A stretch of 64,000 bases of DNA, from NCBI GenBank assembly GCA_014706295.1, contig JACSVZ010000001.1, positions 38,116,318-38,180,317 of the forward strand, in the 5' to 3' direction. The translations under genes and the position numbers were made by a program. This document shows positions 13,501 through 40,688 of the stretch, piece after piece (positions within the stretch are counted from its first letter, which is position 1; each line of letters starts with the position of its first letter). Source of the stretch: Lycocorax pyrrhopterus obiensis. Its lineage: Eukaryota > Chordata > Aves > Passeriformes > Paradisaeidae. The notes beneath the pieces were generated by a model. It saw only the letters and a list, made by a program, of their open reading frames with translations, ran no database searches and was not told the DNA's origin.

Positions 13501-16500
13501 TAACAGATCATCCTTCTTTCCAAGCATACCAGATATAGCCTGCTTTTAATCTTCTCTGATTGCTTAGAGCAGTCTGATCTTGTTCTGTGATCATTACTAG
13601 CTGTGGAAGTAAAAGCTATTCTTTCTATTACCTTTCAATTACAACCATTTTTCTTGATTCTGCCTCCCTTGACATCTGTTTTGGATCCAATTTTGTTGAG
13701 AACCTGGTAACTTGTTAAGTCTTAACTTATAAAGCTCCTGCCAGAAGATCTATAAAACTTTTGCAGTATTACAGCTGCCCCTCTAGCACTCAATAAACAT
13801 TTCCCACCTATTCCCTACAGGATCAGAAAACTTCCTACTTCAGGTTTGCATAGCACCTACACTAACAGTTTGTAGGCCACTGCACTCTTCCTGAGCTGAA
13901 CTGTCTGCACCCCTGAAAGAAGAATCCTGAATCTGCTGATCAATACCACTTGAATTTTTGCCCATCTTATCCTTTTGGTAGTCTTCCTGGTGGCTTATCT
14001 GGAGAAGCTTACACTTTTTAAAATTTTATTTCCCTTTAAGAAGACAGTAGTATTGTGAAGAATCAAAAAGAATATCTGTTTCATCAGAGTTATCATATGT
14101 TAGACAAGGCCCGAAGGAGAAACTTTATAAGAACCAGGATTCTAATGATCCTAACAGAGTGCTGACAAAATAAGGAGTGCAGACTTTTGGTCAGATTCAC
14201 TTATTTCATACAAGTTTCCCTTTGCACAGCAAAAAACCACTCCTCTGCTGCTTTTTATCTTTCAGAACAACTTCTTGTGGGAGTGGACAAAAGGAAAGAA
14301 GTTAATTTTACTGTAACTGCCCTCAAAGCAGTGAGAATAGAAAAATAAAGAACTAGTGGAAAATCTTTCAAGTGACACAAAAGCTGTTGTAAGAGTAAGT
14401 AAAATCTAAGTGAGATGAACTCTTAATATCTGAAAACATTAAGAAAATTCTACTGATACTTTGATCAAACTAGTTCCTTGATAACAGATGTAAAAACCTG
14501 AAAGGGGATTATTCTCTTGGAAGTGTTTACCTCAGTGTTAGTCCATATCCTCTTGTTCAGAAAAAAAGTCCTGAAATTATGAGTCAATGAATGGATTCTA
14601 ATGATGTTTTAAGACAAAAAGAGATGACTCATGAGTAGAATAGGGTTGGATAAGAGAAGAGGAGACTTGACTGATCTGGCTCTCAATTCTTGTAAGAATG
14701 GAAGTGCATAATGGGCATTTCCAGCAATACTACTGGAGCACAGATACTGAACTATCAGAACTTAGAAGTCTGACAGGGCTGGCTCCTCCCTTCTTCACAA
14801 AGCCAGAAGAAGACAAACACACAGATTGTGTTTGACCAGATAGCTTTGCCCTCACTCCTCTTCTGTGATGTGGAGAAGCGCAGAAGTGGTATACGCACAG
14901 AATTGTTTTCTTCAGCCTATGCACCTTTTTGCATGAGCAAACACAGAAACCGCTGGAGTTTCCAGAACCTTATTTACAGTAAGATGAGGCAGTTTGATCC
15001 TGTCCAGGTAACATATAGAAATTGAGATCATTTTTCTTAGTGAAACACATAGAACTCCTTTGTCTTGAACTTGTGTACACAAAGTTACCATCTATAGATG
15101 CCCCAAATTCTTCAACAATATCTTTAAGTTTCTTAAAACTTTTTACCTAATAGGTTAATTACTTACAGTGTTCTTTGGAATACTTTAGATAAAGTTTGTT
15201 TATTATAGAAGTCTAACATCTTTGGAGCATGTTCCATGAGCTCCCTTGATTTTACATTAATATCAGGGCTGAGGGGAAAAGCTCATGTACTGCTGACACA
15301 TCTTGCACTGTATCAACCACATCAAATGAGTGTTTGCATTTCAGTTGCTTTGCCTTTGAGAATGATGTTTACAAAGTTTTCCAAAGAGACATACTAACCG
15401 TGTAAAAGACTGGAGTTGTGAAGTCAGTGGCAGGTTAGTTAGAGAAACGTGTGTCAAGCTGCAAAATCTTGTGTAGGGAACTAGAGGATTTTGCTGACAC
15501 ATTCACAAGTCATGTTAAACAAATGTTAAAATGTTATATGTTAGAACAAAACCTAAAGAAAGAAAATTATGGGAGTTCTGCTGAGAGAAAGCTGGAGAAG
15601 TTCTTCAAGTAGGGAAGGGAAGGGTAGAAGTAAAATAACAGGAAATACACCAGGTCAGAATGGAAAAAGTTGCAAACCGCAGCATCTTTTTCTATGACAA
15701 TGAAGGCAATCTTTATCTGCACACTTTTTGCTTAGAATAAGTAGAAATACTACCTGTTTAGAAATGAGCTGTATGATCAGCTATTTACACCACTTGTCAC
15801 ATAAAATCATGCCTGGAAGTACACAGCTGCATCAGAAATGGTAAATTTTAAATTCAGTTGGATATCTTCCATCAATTAAAAGCATATGTTAAATCTCTCA
15901 CTGCGTCACTAGTGATACCACCTACAATATTGTATTCTCCACTGAATGAAAAAGCAGCAGAAACAGGCATTGTAAAACAGCCTTTAGAATGCAGAAAAAG
16001 CAGCAAAGGCAAGGGGGTTAAATCAAAACTATATTTAAAAAAATGTTACCACTATCTAGATATCTGAATTAAAATGTAGCTAAAAACGTAAAAGGACCCT
16101 TCCACATGAAAGCTGTGATATACTAGCAGTCAACATCTCCATTTTCAGACCCATTCACAAAAAACACACAGAGTAACAAAACATACTCCAAGTACTTTGG
16201 TAGTGGATTAGAAAAAGCATTCATTCAGAAACAATAGTTTCACCCATTGATTCATTGGAGCAGCCCACAAGGAAGAAAAAAACATATTAGTCACTTTCAA
16301 GTGTTGGCCAGATTCTATTTAATCTCTTGAGGTCAAATGGTGTCATAGCCCAATGTCATAAGGAAATAAGATCCAGTCATCTTCTGCTTCTCTCCTGCTT
16401 TGATGGATTTTCTCCAACTGGCAAAAGGAATGAAATCCAAGACTTCAGCATGAACTTGACCTGCCGAAGTTCAGCCCCACAGCAATATATTCTCTCTTCT

Positions 16501-19500
16501 TCAGAAGCAGTATACTCTCACCTGTAGAGTCTAGATTTTAAATTTACCATTTAGACTTGTCCTTACAAATATTTCAACACCATGCATCAACAGCTGTGAA
16601 GATGGCTCCTCTATGACTTCTCAGCAATTGCCTCCTCGCAGGAGGATTACCTGTGCTGATATTACTGATTGAGTAGTGCAAGAGAGTTTCCAAGAGATCT
16701 CAAGAATTCATAATATCCAGGACTCTTCAGATCACCCCCCACTCTAGACACATGGGAGTGTAGTCATCCAAATTAAATACTTAAGATGTATTTTATTTAT
16801 ATTATGTGGACATAATATATATAATACACATTGCTTATATTACAAATATATACAATAGCTATCTATATATCCCAAAGTCAAGAGGATACCTGCAAAATGA
16901 TCAGTAAGGGAACAAACCAGCAACTAGTTCTGTGACTGTAAGACATGACTGGAGAAGAGTTACATTACTCCACTGATAGAAATAATCTAAAGGTATCCCA
17001 ATAAATCCATACGGATATTTCCGATGGCTCAGACCAAGTTTATCCTAAAACTACATAAAGGTCATGATAATGAGGGACTCTGGAGTCTCAGAATTTTTAC
17101 TGAGCTACTGACGTGTCAGGATCAGAGCCCTAGTCCTGCAAGCATTACAGATGGTTCCATGGAAACATACACAATCCTGAAGCACAAAGTAGTCCCTAAA
17201 TTTCAAGCAGTATCACTTTAGTATCTTTATTTCATTCCACTTATTTCTGTTTTATTCCATTTCAGCCTAAGGGCCCTTAAAGGATGGGGTTAGGAGGGAA
17301 AGCTAATCATGCCCTTGACTTCACAGAAGTCAGATGTAACTTACACCTTTCTAAGAATATAAAGCAAAGTACCATTCCAGTACGTCTAAACTGCACAGTT
17401 AATTTTTCCTTACTTCATCCCTACCTACAAAAAGGATCATCATGTAAGTGTAGGCATTCCAGTACATTCATTACAAGCTCAACCTGCTGAAGTGACGGCA
17501 GTGAAGGGTTGTATTATATTGATCAGTCTGAGATACCATGTCAGGGTACTAAAATGCTTGAAACGTTATACTTTGAAATGCAGAAATACAAAACTGCCAC
17601 CCACAGGCAGCCTCTTCTCAGCCAAGAGACAAGATGCACTTAGCCCAGAGCACAAGGACACAGGAACAGGAGAAGCGATTGCTCACAATATCCAGTCTAT
17701 GTATTTCCCCAGGCTTGAGAGGCGCGTTTTCAATTTCAAATTTACACCACTGATATCCCAGCTCTATCCGAGTCACAGGTCATCTAAAAACCATTAAATG
17801 GCTGAAAATAGAAGTACTGTAATCATTTTATCTCATGAACACATAATGAATTCAAGTTTGCCAAGTACTTCCCTTGTTACTTCGTCATGTTTGTCTGTCA
17901 TTGAAAATACCTCCAAGTCTAGGCTCAGAAGCTATTTAATCACTAAAAATAACTAAATTATTTCCCTTTGACTACAAAGCAGACTGTGTTCTTAAATTAG
18001 ATGATCCAATATACATTATAAAAGGGAGCTAATTTCTTGACAGAGAGGAAGAAACTCAAGAAAACGCTGTCAGTTTTCACCTACCAATAAGTCTGGATTT
18101 CTAAAATATTCCTTTGCATAAAGGACCTGAAAGTAACCTAACAACACCAACCCATGCAATCATACCACTCTTCTCATGTGGCAGTTGAGATATATTATTT
18201 ATTGTTGAAATGCAGCTACTGCAAAGGCAGAAGAAGTGAAAATGGGGAAGATGGGCACATGGCTGAGAGAGAAGAATAAGTTACAGACTTCCCTACAAAG
18301 TTAATGCATGATTTGATTAACTGAATGTTGCCTCCAACTTCTGTTCTATCCATACACAAGAAGTTTTCACCTGAGTTTAGCACTCTCTTGAGCAAAAATG
18401 TGTCTACTCATTGAGGGGAGAGAAGGAGAACAGAGAAGTGCTAAATTAATAAGGTGGGCCATCAGGAAACCAGGACTGCAAGAATCATGTTAGAAGGATA
18501 ACAAGCAAGGAAAAGCCCAACTGCAAACTGGTCACTCAGTTGTCAGGAAGGAAACTTGGAGTCCATACGCAGGTCCCAGGATATTTTTCACGTTTTACAG
18601 CAAAGTCTTTGAAGTCAGTGAAAAAGCATCAGTGGGGAAGAGAATGAGCGATAAGGAGAATCTTTAGAAGTAACCCAGGAAATATGAATGAGATGCTACA
18701 TCACTCCCTCTCCCCAGCTGAATTAGCTTAAATTGTAAATTACAGGGTTAGGATGCTTTTCACTTGGCTCCATTCCAAGTATGTCCTGTGTAAGGCACCT
18801 TTCTGGACTCCACCAAGATGCTTGAAATGATGGCAGGAATTGCCATCAGTTAGGACATCTGTCAGGCAGGGCAAGTAGAAGGAGTGTGTCTCTTCTAAAA
18901 TGTCAGGAGTTACGCGAAGGTTACTAGGTCAGCAATTTCTCAGATATTTATGGATTAAAAACTGAGCCGTGGCCAAGTGAAGTGAGACGATGGACTCTCA
19001 AGGACAAGTAACACCTTGCAAACTTGTTCTTCTCCATTTGTCCCAGAGATAAAACTATTCTGGATTGAATTTACATAATGCAACTGGGGTAAAGTACTTT
19101 AGTATCCCAAGAAATTAGGACAGCAGTGGTAGCATGTGGTCTCGGAAACATTTAGCCAAGGTGAGTTAAAGCTAATATGAGAAATTATGAGAGGAAAGAA
19201 AAGAGGTGCAATGCAGGTGTGGAGAGCTGATTGTTAAAGTCACAAAAGGAATGATCAGAATGTGCGAGGACCAATCTGTAAGCTGAGAACCAGTAGTAAT
19301 GGGAATCATGAACAAAAATAAGGCATTTTAAACTGAAGAATGTATGACAAGTAAGTTAATAAGCAAAGGAGAAGGCACCAAATATAAAGCTCTCAGACCA
19401 TGAGGGTGGTGCAACACTGGAACAGACTGCTCAGAGAAGTTGGGGATGCTCCATCCCTGGAAGTATGCAAGACCAGGTCGGATGGGGCTTTGAGCAACCT

Positions 19501-20657
19501 GTTTTAGTGGAAGGTGTCCCTGCTCATGGCAAGGGGGTTAGAACTAGATGGTCTTTAAGGTCCTTTCCAACCCAAACCATCTTTTGAGTCTATGATCCTA
19601 TGACTGAAAGTTGCATACAAACTGAACTGGAATAAGAGCCCTGAGAAATAGATACTGAGACTGGGCAGGTGAAATAATGATATAGGAATGGGGAAAGCAG
19701 TAGAGAAAAAGGATGAGAACAAGGAAGGCACAGGCTCAGAGTAATCGAGCAGGCAGATCTCCATGCATCAGGTTCAGCACCCTTTGACCTCCAGGACCTG
19801 GCATGGAATTTAAGATGGCAAAGTCTGGTATCAGATAAAACCGTAAAGATATCCAATTTTCCATTCAGGTCTCCTCATCCTCTTAGACTAATGTTTATAG
19901 ACATGGAAGAGAACTACCTGACTCTACACAGACCAGAGCTCAGCTGAGATTTTAAACAGAAATATTATGAAAAATAGAATTCTTTTTTTAAATCTCCTGC
20001 TTTTGCACTCAGCTGTAGAACATAACTAGATCCCATCCCCAAGCATAGGCATTTGTCCTAATACCTTGCCTACTCCTGGTGACCGCTAAGGAGGGGACTA
20101 CTTATGAAGCTTTAGAATCTTCAAAGACGTGCAGCCATGAAAGTACTTAAGAGGAAACACTGCCAACAGCCCCTGGAAGTATTTGAAGGTAGGGTCTGAG
20201 GCTGTCTAGACAGAAACCAAGCTTGTGATAACCAATTCTCCTAACTGACAGCCTGTAAACAAACCTCTCTGAATAGCTTGAGCTTAGTCACAGTCCCATT
20301 CTCTGGAACCAGACACAGCCAAGAAACTGGAGGACAGATGCCAGGCACCAGCAGGAAACTGCCAGGACAAGAGTATACTGGTATAACACACTTAATATAC
20401 CACGTGCATTGATAGCACACTATAACAGTGCTGTGTGTTGCATTTTCTGTACAAATGCCATAAACACTGTTCTTCAGAAAAAAATGAATGACAAGATAGC
20501 TCATTGACAGCAAGACACTTTGTTCCTTATACTTCACAATATTCTTAAGTGTAACAAGGAAACACAGTGAAATAAGGAACATTTTACCTTCTTGTCTTTC
20601 CAACTCTCTGACCCATTGATTTTGTAGATGATTATGCTGTGATGATGTCAAATCCAT
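7593..20657 (-). CDS. METTL21E: METTL21E protein-lysine methyltransferase, 4 coding exons
   Basis: Member of the METTL21 family of seven-beta-strand SAM-dependent protein-lysine methyltransferases. Coding exons in transcript order: 20657-20588, 11625-11468, 9026-8909, 8017-7593, totalling 771 nt (256 aa plus stop). Phases match at all three junctions (1, 0, 1), and the donors GTAAAA, GTACAA and GTGAGT have AG acceptors. The protein starts MDLT. It shows the family signatures TDCYGAVVWPS (residues 66-76), the SAM-binding loop VIEIGAGTG (98-106), the acidic TATDLPELLGN (120-130) and the post-II motif AADVVY (about 174-179). The ATG has A at -3 and G at +4. An acceptor at 20675-20673 places the start codon 15 bases into an exon, so an upstream non-coding exon is expected. 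Intron 1 is about 9 kb. The human counterpart METTL21EP is a pseudogene; this copy has no frameshift or stop. METTL21C is the closest alternative, but the N-terminus, VAEIMGR segment and position next to ERCC5 favour METTL21E. Confidence 0.92.
19380..19605 (+). mobile_element. CR1 LINE 3' fragment in METTL21E intron 1
   Basis: Contains typical CR1 3' blocks in order: 'tggtgcaacactggaacagactgctcagagaagt', 'ggatgctccatccctggaagt', and the end 'ggtcctttccaacccaaacca'. It is 5'-truncated, moderately diverged and opposite in orientation to METTL21E. Confidence 0.88.
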
Positions 20658-22346
20658 ACTATGCCACAAACCCTGTGACAGAGAAACACAAGCCTGTCTC
20701 AATAAAATTGCTTTATTTCTTCTTTCACACATAAGCTTCATTAAAAAAAAATTCCTTGCATTATGCCACGATTTACTTCTATTGACAATAAAGACATGAA
20801 GACACATAAGTATCAATATTCAAGGCATAAAAGTACAAGAAGCAGCAAACTAGTTCAACAGTTACACTCTCACAGAGGAAAAAGTACAGATTTTAGAAAA
20901 ACCAAACCAAACCAAACAAACAAACAAAAGCTTTGATAAATGTTTAGAACTATTTTATGAAATTTTAAAATTATAATCAATTAAAATCAGGTTGGGTAGG
21001 CTTATAAAGGATTTAAAGGAAAGGTAGAAACAAATTCCTGAAAGAGAAGAAAAATTGCACCAATAGGATCTAATCTTGTTTGAGTTGATTGTCTTGGAAG
21101 GGAAGGAAACCTAAAAGTGAAAGCTGAACATGAGAGTAAGGGAGAAGGATTCACAAATAATAGGCTGAACAGAAAGTGTATGTGCCTATACGAACAGACA
21201 AAGAACATACTGCAGAAAAAAGTAGTAGGAAAGGTGGGACAGAGGACAATACAATTTTCAGCTGTCTGCAGAAAAGCAGACAGACATTCAACAGTATCCA
21301 ATTCCTGATATTTTACAATCAGAAAGAACACTGAGTTCACAGCAAAAAAAAAAAAACCAAACAAAACAGTGTTTTGATTATTTTTGTTACTTTGATATGA
21401 TTTTTAGATGTTCACTGTTACGTGGAAATTCGACTGATTTTTGCCAGGATGGTTACAGGCAGCATACAGTTAATAATCTACAGATGTCTAAACACCCAAC
21501 AGGGATGCAATTAAATAAGGCAATGACTAAAAGAGTATCTCTCTATAGTGGGACCAAAAAAAAAGAAAGGGCAATCAAAGCAAAAATATATTCTGAATAT
21601 CTAATCACCCTCACAGTGCAAAGTCTTCGGCAGGTTTTTCTCTCAAAACTTCAGGATAAAGAGGACAGTATGGAACAGCCCTCTCCTGTTGGAGAGGATG
21701 CACCTTACCCTCTTGACTTCACACTACAAAAGACACACAGGTTTAATGTTTAACTTTGCTACTACAATACCAGCAGCCATTATCCTGTTTGAAGGTGGAA
21801 ATAACTTGGGTGCTTTCTACATGTCACCACAGCACACAGAACAAAAATACTGCCATTATATTTATGTCTATACATGAACTTAGCAATAGCAACATCGTTA
21901 GATAGGCAACAGAAAAGAGACTCAGTGGGACTCAGTCTTTGTATGCATCTTCAGAATAACAAGTAGCATAAGAAACTACAGGGATATTATGCAGAAAATG
22001 CCACACACATTCATCAGCTTGTTGTCTACCTCAGCAGCATAAAAAAAGACAAATTTTCTTCCCATTAGAAGACAAAACAAAAGGTAAAATCACCCTACAG
22101 GACAAAGCCTTTGTATTTTGTCGTCCTCGACATTTTTTATGTCGTTCTAAAAATATCCTGAGGTACACTGAACCACACAGCAACCTGTTTGAGTCTAACA
22201 TAGGCATTCAGGAGCGCTACAAGCAACTAAACAGGGCAGAACAGCTCAGTTATGCTGTTTAAAGCAAATGATACAAACTAATTTGGAGTAGAAGACAGAG
22301 ACAAGTGAAACACCACTGGCACCCACCGCATTTTGGTCAATGTTAC

Positions 22347-22560
22347 CTGAATCTCTCGCAGCTTTCCAAAGACGGTGCTCCAACAGCACAGTCCTTATCT
22401 CGCCGGTGGCCTCCCCCCCCAGACAGCCGCAGGCAAACGCGTGTCCCGGAGCCTGTGTCACACATTGCCAACATCCCCACGCCGGCAGCAGGAATAAATC
22501 CCGACAGCTGCAGCACGAGCACAGACAGGGCACCGCACACCGGCCCTTATGTAAGGGAGC
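22347..22560 (-). promoter_or_regulatory. METTL21E: Probable METTL21E non-coding first exon and promoter
   Basis: A locally GC- and CpG-richer patch in AT-rich surroundings. On the minus strand it ends in a good splice donor, TTCAG followed by GTAACA (exon end 22347). The METTL21E start-codon exon opens with an AG acceptor at 20674-20673 and so needs an upstream partner, and this is the only promoter-like sequence on that side. The link is inferred. A separate lncRNA first exon would look the same. Confidence 0.35.
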
Positions 22561-24281
22561 AATTGTGTAGCAGCAGGAGGCACCCGCTCAAGGGAGCTCC
22601 AGCCAACACAGTAACCAACCTGGGAGTACTGTTTACAAAACAGGGCAGGGGCAGGGTCTCAGCAACCTCTCTGTTACTAAAAAGTAACCGAAGAGCACAA
22701 AGTCATTCTTCGGAGCCAAAAGGGTCTTCCAAGAGAAAAAATTACCAAGGGGCACGGGTGCTTTTGCAGCAGCGGTATAGAAATACATGCTTGCGTTGGA
22801 ATGCAGAACTGTAACGAGGTACACAGCCCCCAAAATCCTACCCCACGACACAGCTGTCACCCTGCATAAACATACCCCTCCTCCATATCCGAGATGTCCA
22901 TTTGCTCAACACATCGCAAACGCTGTGGTGAGAACAAATACAGGTATCTAAGACTTCTCTTTTTTTAGACTAATCAATTCACGACAGGAGCCATCTCTCA
23001 CTTTACACATTTTTTAGAAAAATTAGACTTCAACCTCAACTGGGGTTTCTGGGTGTTACCAAAAAATAATAAATTATTGTACAAAAATACCAAACAAGCC
23101 CTACAGAGATGTGAGGGTCTCTGTACCATAGTTAGCAGAAGAAATTAAAGGGAGCTCTTCTACATTTATAAACTCACCAGGACCTGACACACACTTTTAA
23201 AGTAAAATTCAGTAATGTTAACGAGTGATTTACAAAATAGTGCTGTGAACTGGTTGGACAGACTGAAAATTTGCTTAAAATTTTATAATCTTTTAGAAAA
23301 GTAGCATCAAAAGGGATGATTTTCATGCAGTATAAGCCGTACATGAAATATTAGACTCCCTGCAATTGTAAAGGCCAAATCCCTCCCAGTTCACCTCAGC
23401 CCCACACCCATTTAAGGGATGATAATGTCTCACAAAAAAATTTAATGTATGGATTTGTATTTCAAATAATGAAACAATGAGAAATGCAACAGAAATATCA
23501 AATGAGAAGGCAAAAAAAAAAAGGCAAGAAGGTCTAAAATGTAATGTATGAACACAAGTAAGACAGGTAGAATTATGTGGTTTTCCTCCTTAAACCACAG
23601 GAGCTAGAAATAAATTCTATATTCAGAGAAGTGAAGGGTGTGAGAAGTCTGAGCTTCACATTGTCCCTCGCAAATTAATCCAATGTGAGTGCTGCAACCA
23701 GCAGATACCTCTGAACATCATCTTTGTGAACAAATGTCTTTAGACACAGTCATGTAACTCCAAATCTAGAAACATGTGTTTCACATGCAGAACACAAACA
23801 ATTACTGAACATCAGATTATAGAAGGACTTACTGCACTGTATGTTTTTCCTCGAGATTTTTTGAGGGTTTGCATCATCTCTCTTCAATAAAAAACATTAC
23901 TTTGGGCACAAAACTTTCAAGACAGGCTTAGTCTTCTTTCCTTAGAAGGAAAGAAGAAAAGCAAAAAAATTGAACTTATTTTACGTCTCACAACACCTAG
24001 AAATAACCCAAGTAATGTTCAGAATTTCATTTAAATTTGAATTTAAGGAAGGAACAGATTTGAGGTGATTTTAACAGCTCGATCAACTCAAGTAGAATGC
24101 AAATAAATGGACAACATGCTTTGGCTCAATTTTAAAATCTGAAGCCTGGAAACTTCTATCAAGTGCAATCTGGTCTTTCTGAGTAAATGTGCTAAAAGTA
24201 GTGTTTTCATTGTTTAGAATTGCTTCTATTTAAGTTCTGGACAGAAAATGTGTGACAAAATGCATTTAAAAACAGGGATAA
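22561..24281. other. Intergenic DNA between METTL21E and ERCC5
   Basis: AT-rich spacer between the inferred METTL21E 5' end and the ERCC5 3' end, both on the minus strand. I see no open frame with support, no RNA gene and no clear transposon. Confidence 0.5.
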
Positions 24282-24287
24282 TTTATT
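24282..24287 (-). terminator. ERCC5: Candidate ERCC5 poly(A) signal
   Basis: AATAAA on the minus strand (followed by T) 85 bases past the ERCC5 stop codon, in an AT-rich segment. If used, the 3' UTR would be only about 110 bases, and longer forms are possible. Confidence 0.4.
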
Positions 24288-24372
24288 ATATTTATAAAAA
24301 ATTCATTAGAATATTTACAAAGCTCAAGTCAGAAAAATCACACGCAGTCTCTTTTTTAAATTTTTTTTTTCT

Positions 24373-38920
<14,548 letters not shown>

Positions 38921-38950
38921 TGTCCTTTCTTAGCTGCCTCGAGAGAAAAC

Positions 38951-39216
38951 CTGTGAGGCACAAAAGAAGGAATAACCCAAAGACTACACGGCCCGCGAAT
39001 GCGTTATTAATTCAAACAGAAATAACGAGGCAGCCGCTCGGGCCGAGACAGCCAGGGACAGGGGCAGGGACAGGGGGAGGCGGGGGTCGCGGTCCCGGAC
39101 CTGCGGCGGGGAGCAGATCCTGGCGAAAGGACGCGGAAGGGAGGCGGAAGGGAGGCGGAAGGGAGGAGGAAAGGACGCGGAAGGCAGGCGGAAGGCAGGC
39201 GGAAGGCAGAACTCAC
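38951..39216 (-). other. ERCC5: Inferred 5' UTR intron of ERCC5
   Basis: Thirty bases upstream of the ERCC5 ATG is a strong acceptor: a pyrimidine-rich TTCCTTCTTTTGTGCCTCACAG ends at 38951. Upstream in the CpG island is a perfect donor core, GTGAGT, at 39216. Together they would remove a 266-base 5' UTR intron. The acceptor could also accept splicing from BIVM read-through transcripts. Only splice motifs support this. Confidence 0.45.
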
Positions 39217-39450
39217 CACCGGCGGCCTCCCCGCGCACCGCGCACGGACCCCGCCCCAGCGCGGCCCCGCGGGCCGCCGGGAGTCGCAGTGCGCGGGGCG
39301 GAGCCGGCGCAGGGCCCGGCCCGGGAGCGGCCGCCCACACCCGCCCCGCACGCCGCGGCCGGGGGGCTCCCGCCGCCTCCTCTGCATCTGTGGGAGCACC
39401 GCGTTTCCCGAGGCCGGTGGGCTCCTCGGCTGCCCGAAGGAGAGCCTAGT
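38985..39450 (-). promoter_or_regulatory. ERCC5: ERCC5 CpG-island promoter
   Basis: A sharply bounded GC/CpG-rich block directly upstream of the ERCC5 start codon, with several GC-box-like GGGGCGG sequences (for example about 39294-39300 on plus). No TATA box is evident, as usual for a housekeeping repair gene. Long open frames in this block on both strands reflect base composition. Confidence 0.8.
39126..39209. repeat. 11-bp GC-rich minisatellite in the ERCC5 promoter
   Basis: About 7.6 copies of an 11-bp purine-biased unit in three variants: AAAGGACGCGG, AAGGGAGGCGG and AAGGCAGGCGG. The order is A-B-B-B'-A-D-D-D', which suggests that a larger multi-unit block was duplicated. It lies in the inferred 5' UTR intron of ERCC5. 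Confidence 0.9.
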
Positions 39451-39464
39451 ACCAGACAGCAGAG

Positions 39465-39895
39465 GATAACAGAATCAATTATGTTGGAAAATATCTGAGA
39501 TCATCGAGTCCAACCTGTGACCGAACGTCGCTTTTTCAATTAGACCATGATCTAAGTCCCACGTCCAGTTTTCCCTTAAACACTCCAGGGACGGTGACTG
39601 CACCACCTCCCTGGGCAGTCCCTTCCACTATCTAATCGCCCTTTCTGTGAAAAAATTCCCTTATGTCCAGCCTAAACCTCACCTGGTGGAGCTTGAGCTC
39701 CTCTCATCCTGCCACTTGCTACCTGGGAGAAGAGGCCGAGCCCCACCTACAGCCTCCTGTCAGGTGGTTGTAAAGAGTGATAAGGTCATCCCTGAGCCTC
39801 CTTTTCTCCAGGCTAAACAACCGCAGCTCCCTCAGCTGCTCCTCACAGGACGTGTGCTTCAGACCCTTTACCAGCTCTATCGTCCTTCTCTGGTT
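39465..39895 (-). mobile_element. CR1 LINE fragment between BIVM and ERCC5
   Basis: Reverse-oriented CR1 3' part. On plus it starts near 'gataacagaatcaattatgttgg' and runs through 'gagatcatcgagtccaacc', 'cctccctgggcagtcccttcc', 'cctggtggagcttgagctcc' and 'ttctccaggctaaacaac'. It abuts the upstream edge of the ERCC5 CpG island. Confidence 0.92.
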
Positions 39896-40682
39896 GGAGA
39901 ATGAAAAAAGGCTCCTGTCCCAGAACAAAATCCCACAATGCAGAACGAAAGAAGTCCTGTTTTTCCCACCCCCGAATATGACTTCCCCTGGAGCCTGTAA
40001 TCTCTTCGTTCTGCCCCGACCACAGCCCCAGTGCCCCTCACTGCATGCACCCCACCACCTGGGAATCCCTAGGGAAAGCTCCCTGCAGCACAACCCCAAG
40101 GACACGCACCTGGCTCCTGCTAGTGCTGGAAGAATCCATATACTACGTACTCCGTGGATGAAGCGTGACAGTCTCCAACCCAAGAGCCAAATAACTGTAC
40201 AGCCAGAATTTCATCACAACCTACTGAAGCGGAGCAGCCAGCCACCATCAGAGGAGAGACCCTGTTTCTCAGTGCAACTATCACTATTAAGCAGAAGTTA
40301 TGAGACACACATGTAACTCCGGCTATGTAAGTCCTAAATCCCCTGAAGAACACAGCTCAAGTACTCTAAATACAGCTGAGTCCTCAGCCCAAACTCAGCT
40401 TGCAAAAACAGGGTCTGAAAATAGTTCATCTGGAAAATAAAGTTTCAAAACCTGTGGGTTTTGTTCGGGCATGAGGCTGCAGACTTTGAGAAATTAAACA
40501 TTAGAAGTCACAGGGGCTGCACGGACCACCACTTTTTATGACTCAAGAGATCCTACCTACTTTGCTAAGCAGTAGCTGCAACTCTGATCAGTCACTTACC
40601 TACTTTGCTGAAGACCTTCACTAAATGCAGGGCCATCATTTCCATGACAAATTAAAAGCAAACAACAAGATAGAAAACAAAT
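39896..40682. other. Spacer between BIVM 3' end and ERCC5 promoter
   Basis: No gene of its own seen. The segment lies between the CR1 copy bordering the ERCC5 promoter and a possible distal BIVM poly(A) site. Confidence 0.5.
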
Positions 40683-40688
40683 TTTATT
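40683..40688 (-). terminator. BIVM: Candidate distal BIVM poly(A) signal
   Basis: AATAAA on the minus strand, about 1.2 kb past the BIVM stop. A proximal AATAAA lies at 41747-41752, about 130 bases past the stop, so BIVM may have short and long 3' UTR forms. Confidence 0.35.

Noticed and set aside
20241..20816. 191-codon minus-strand frame around METTL21E exon 1 as a separate gene
   Set aside because: Only the 70 bases from the ATG at 20657 to the donor match METTL21E; the rest is adjoining non-coding sequence in the same frame.
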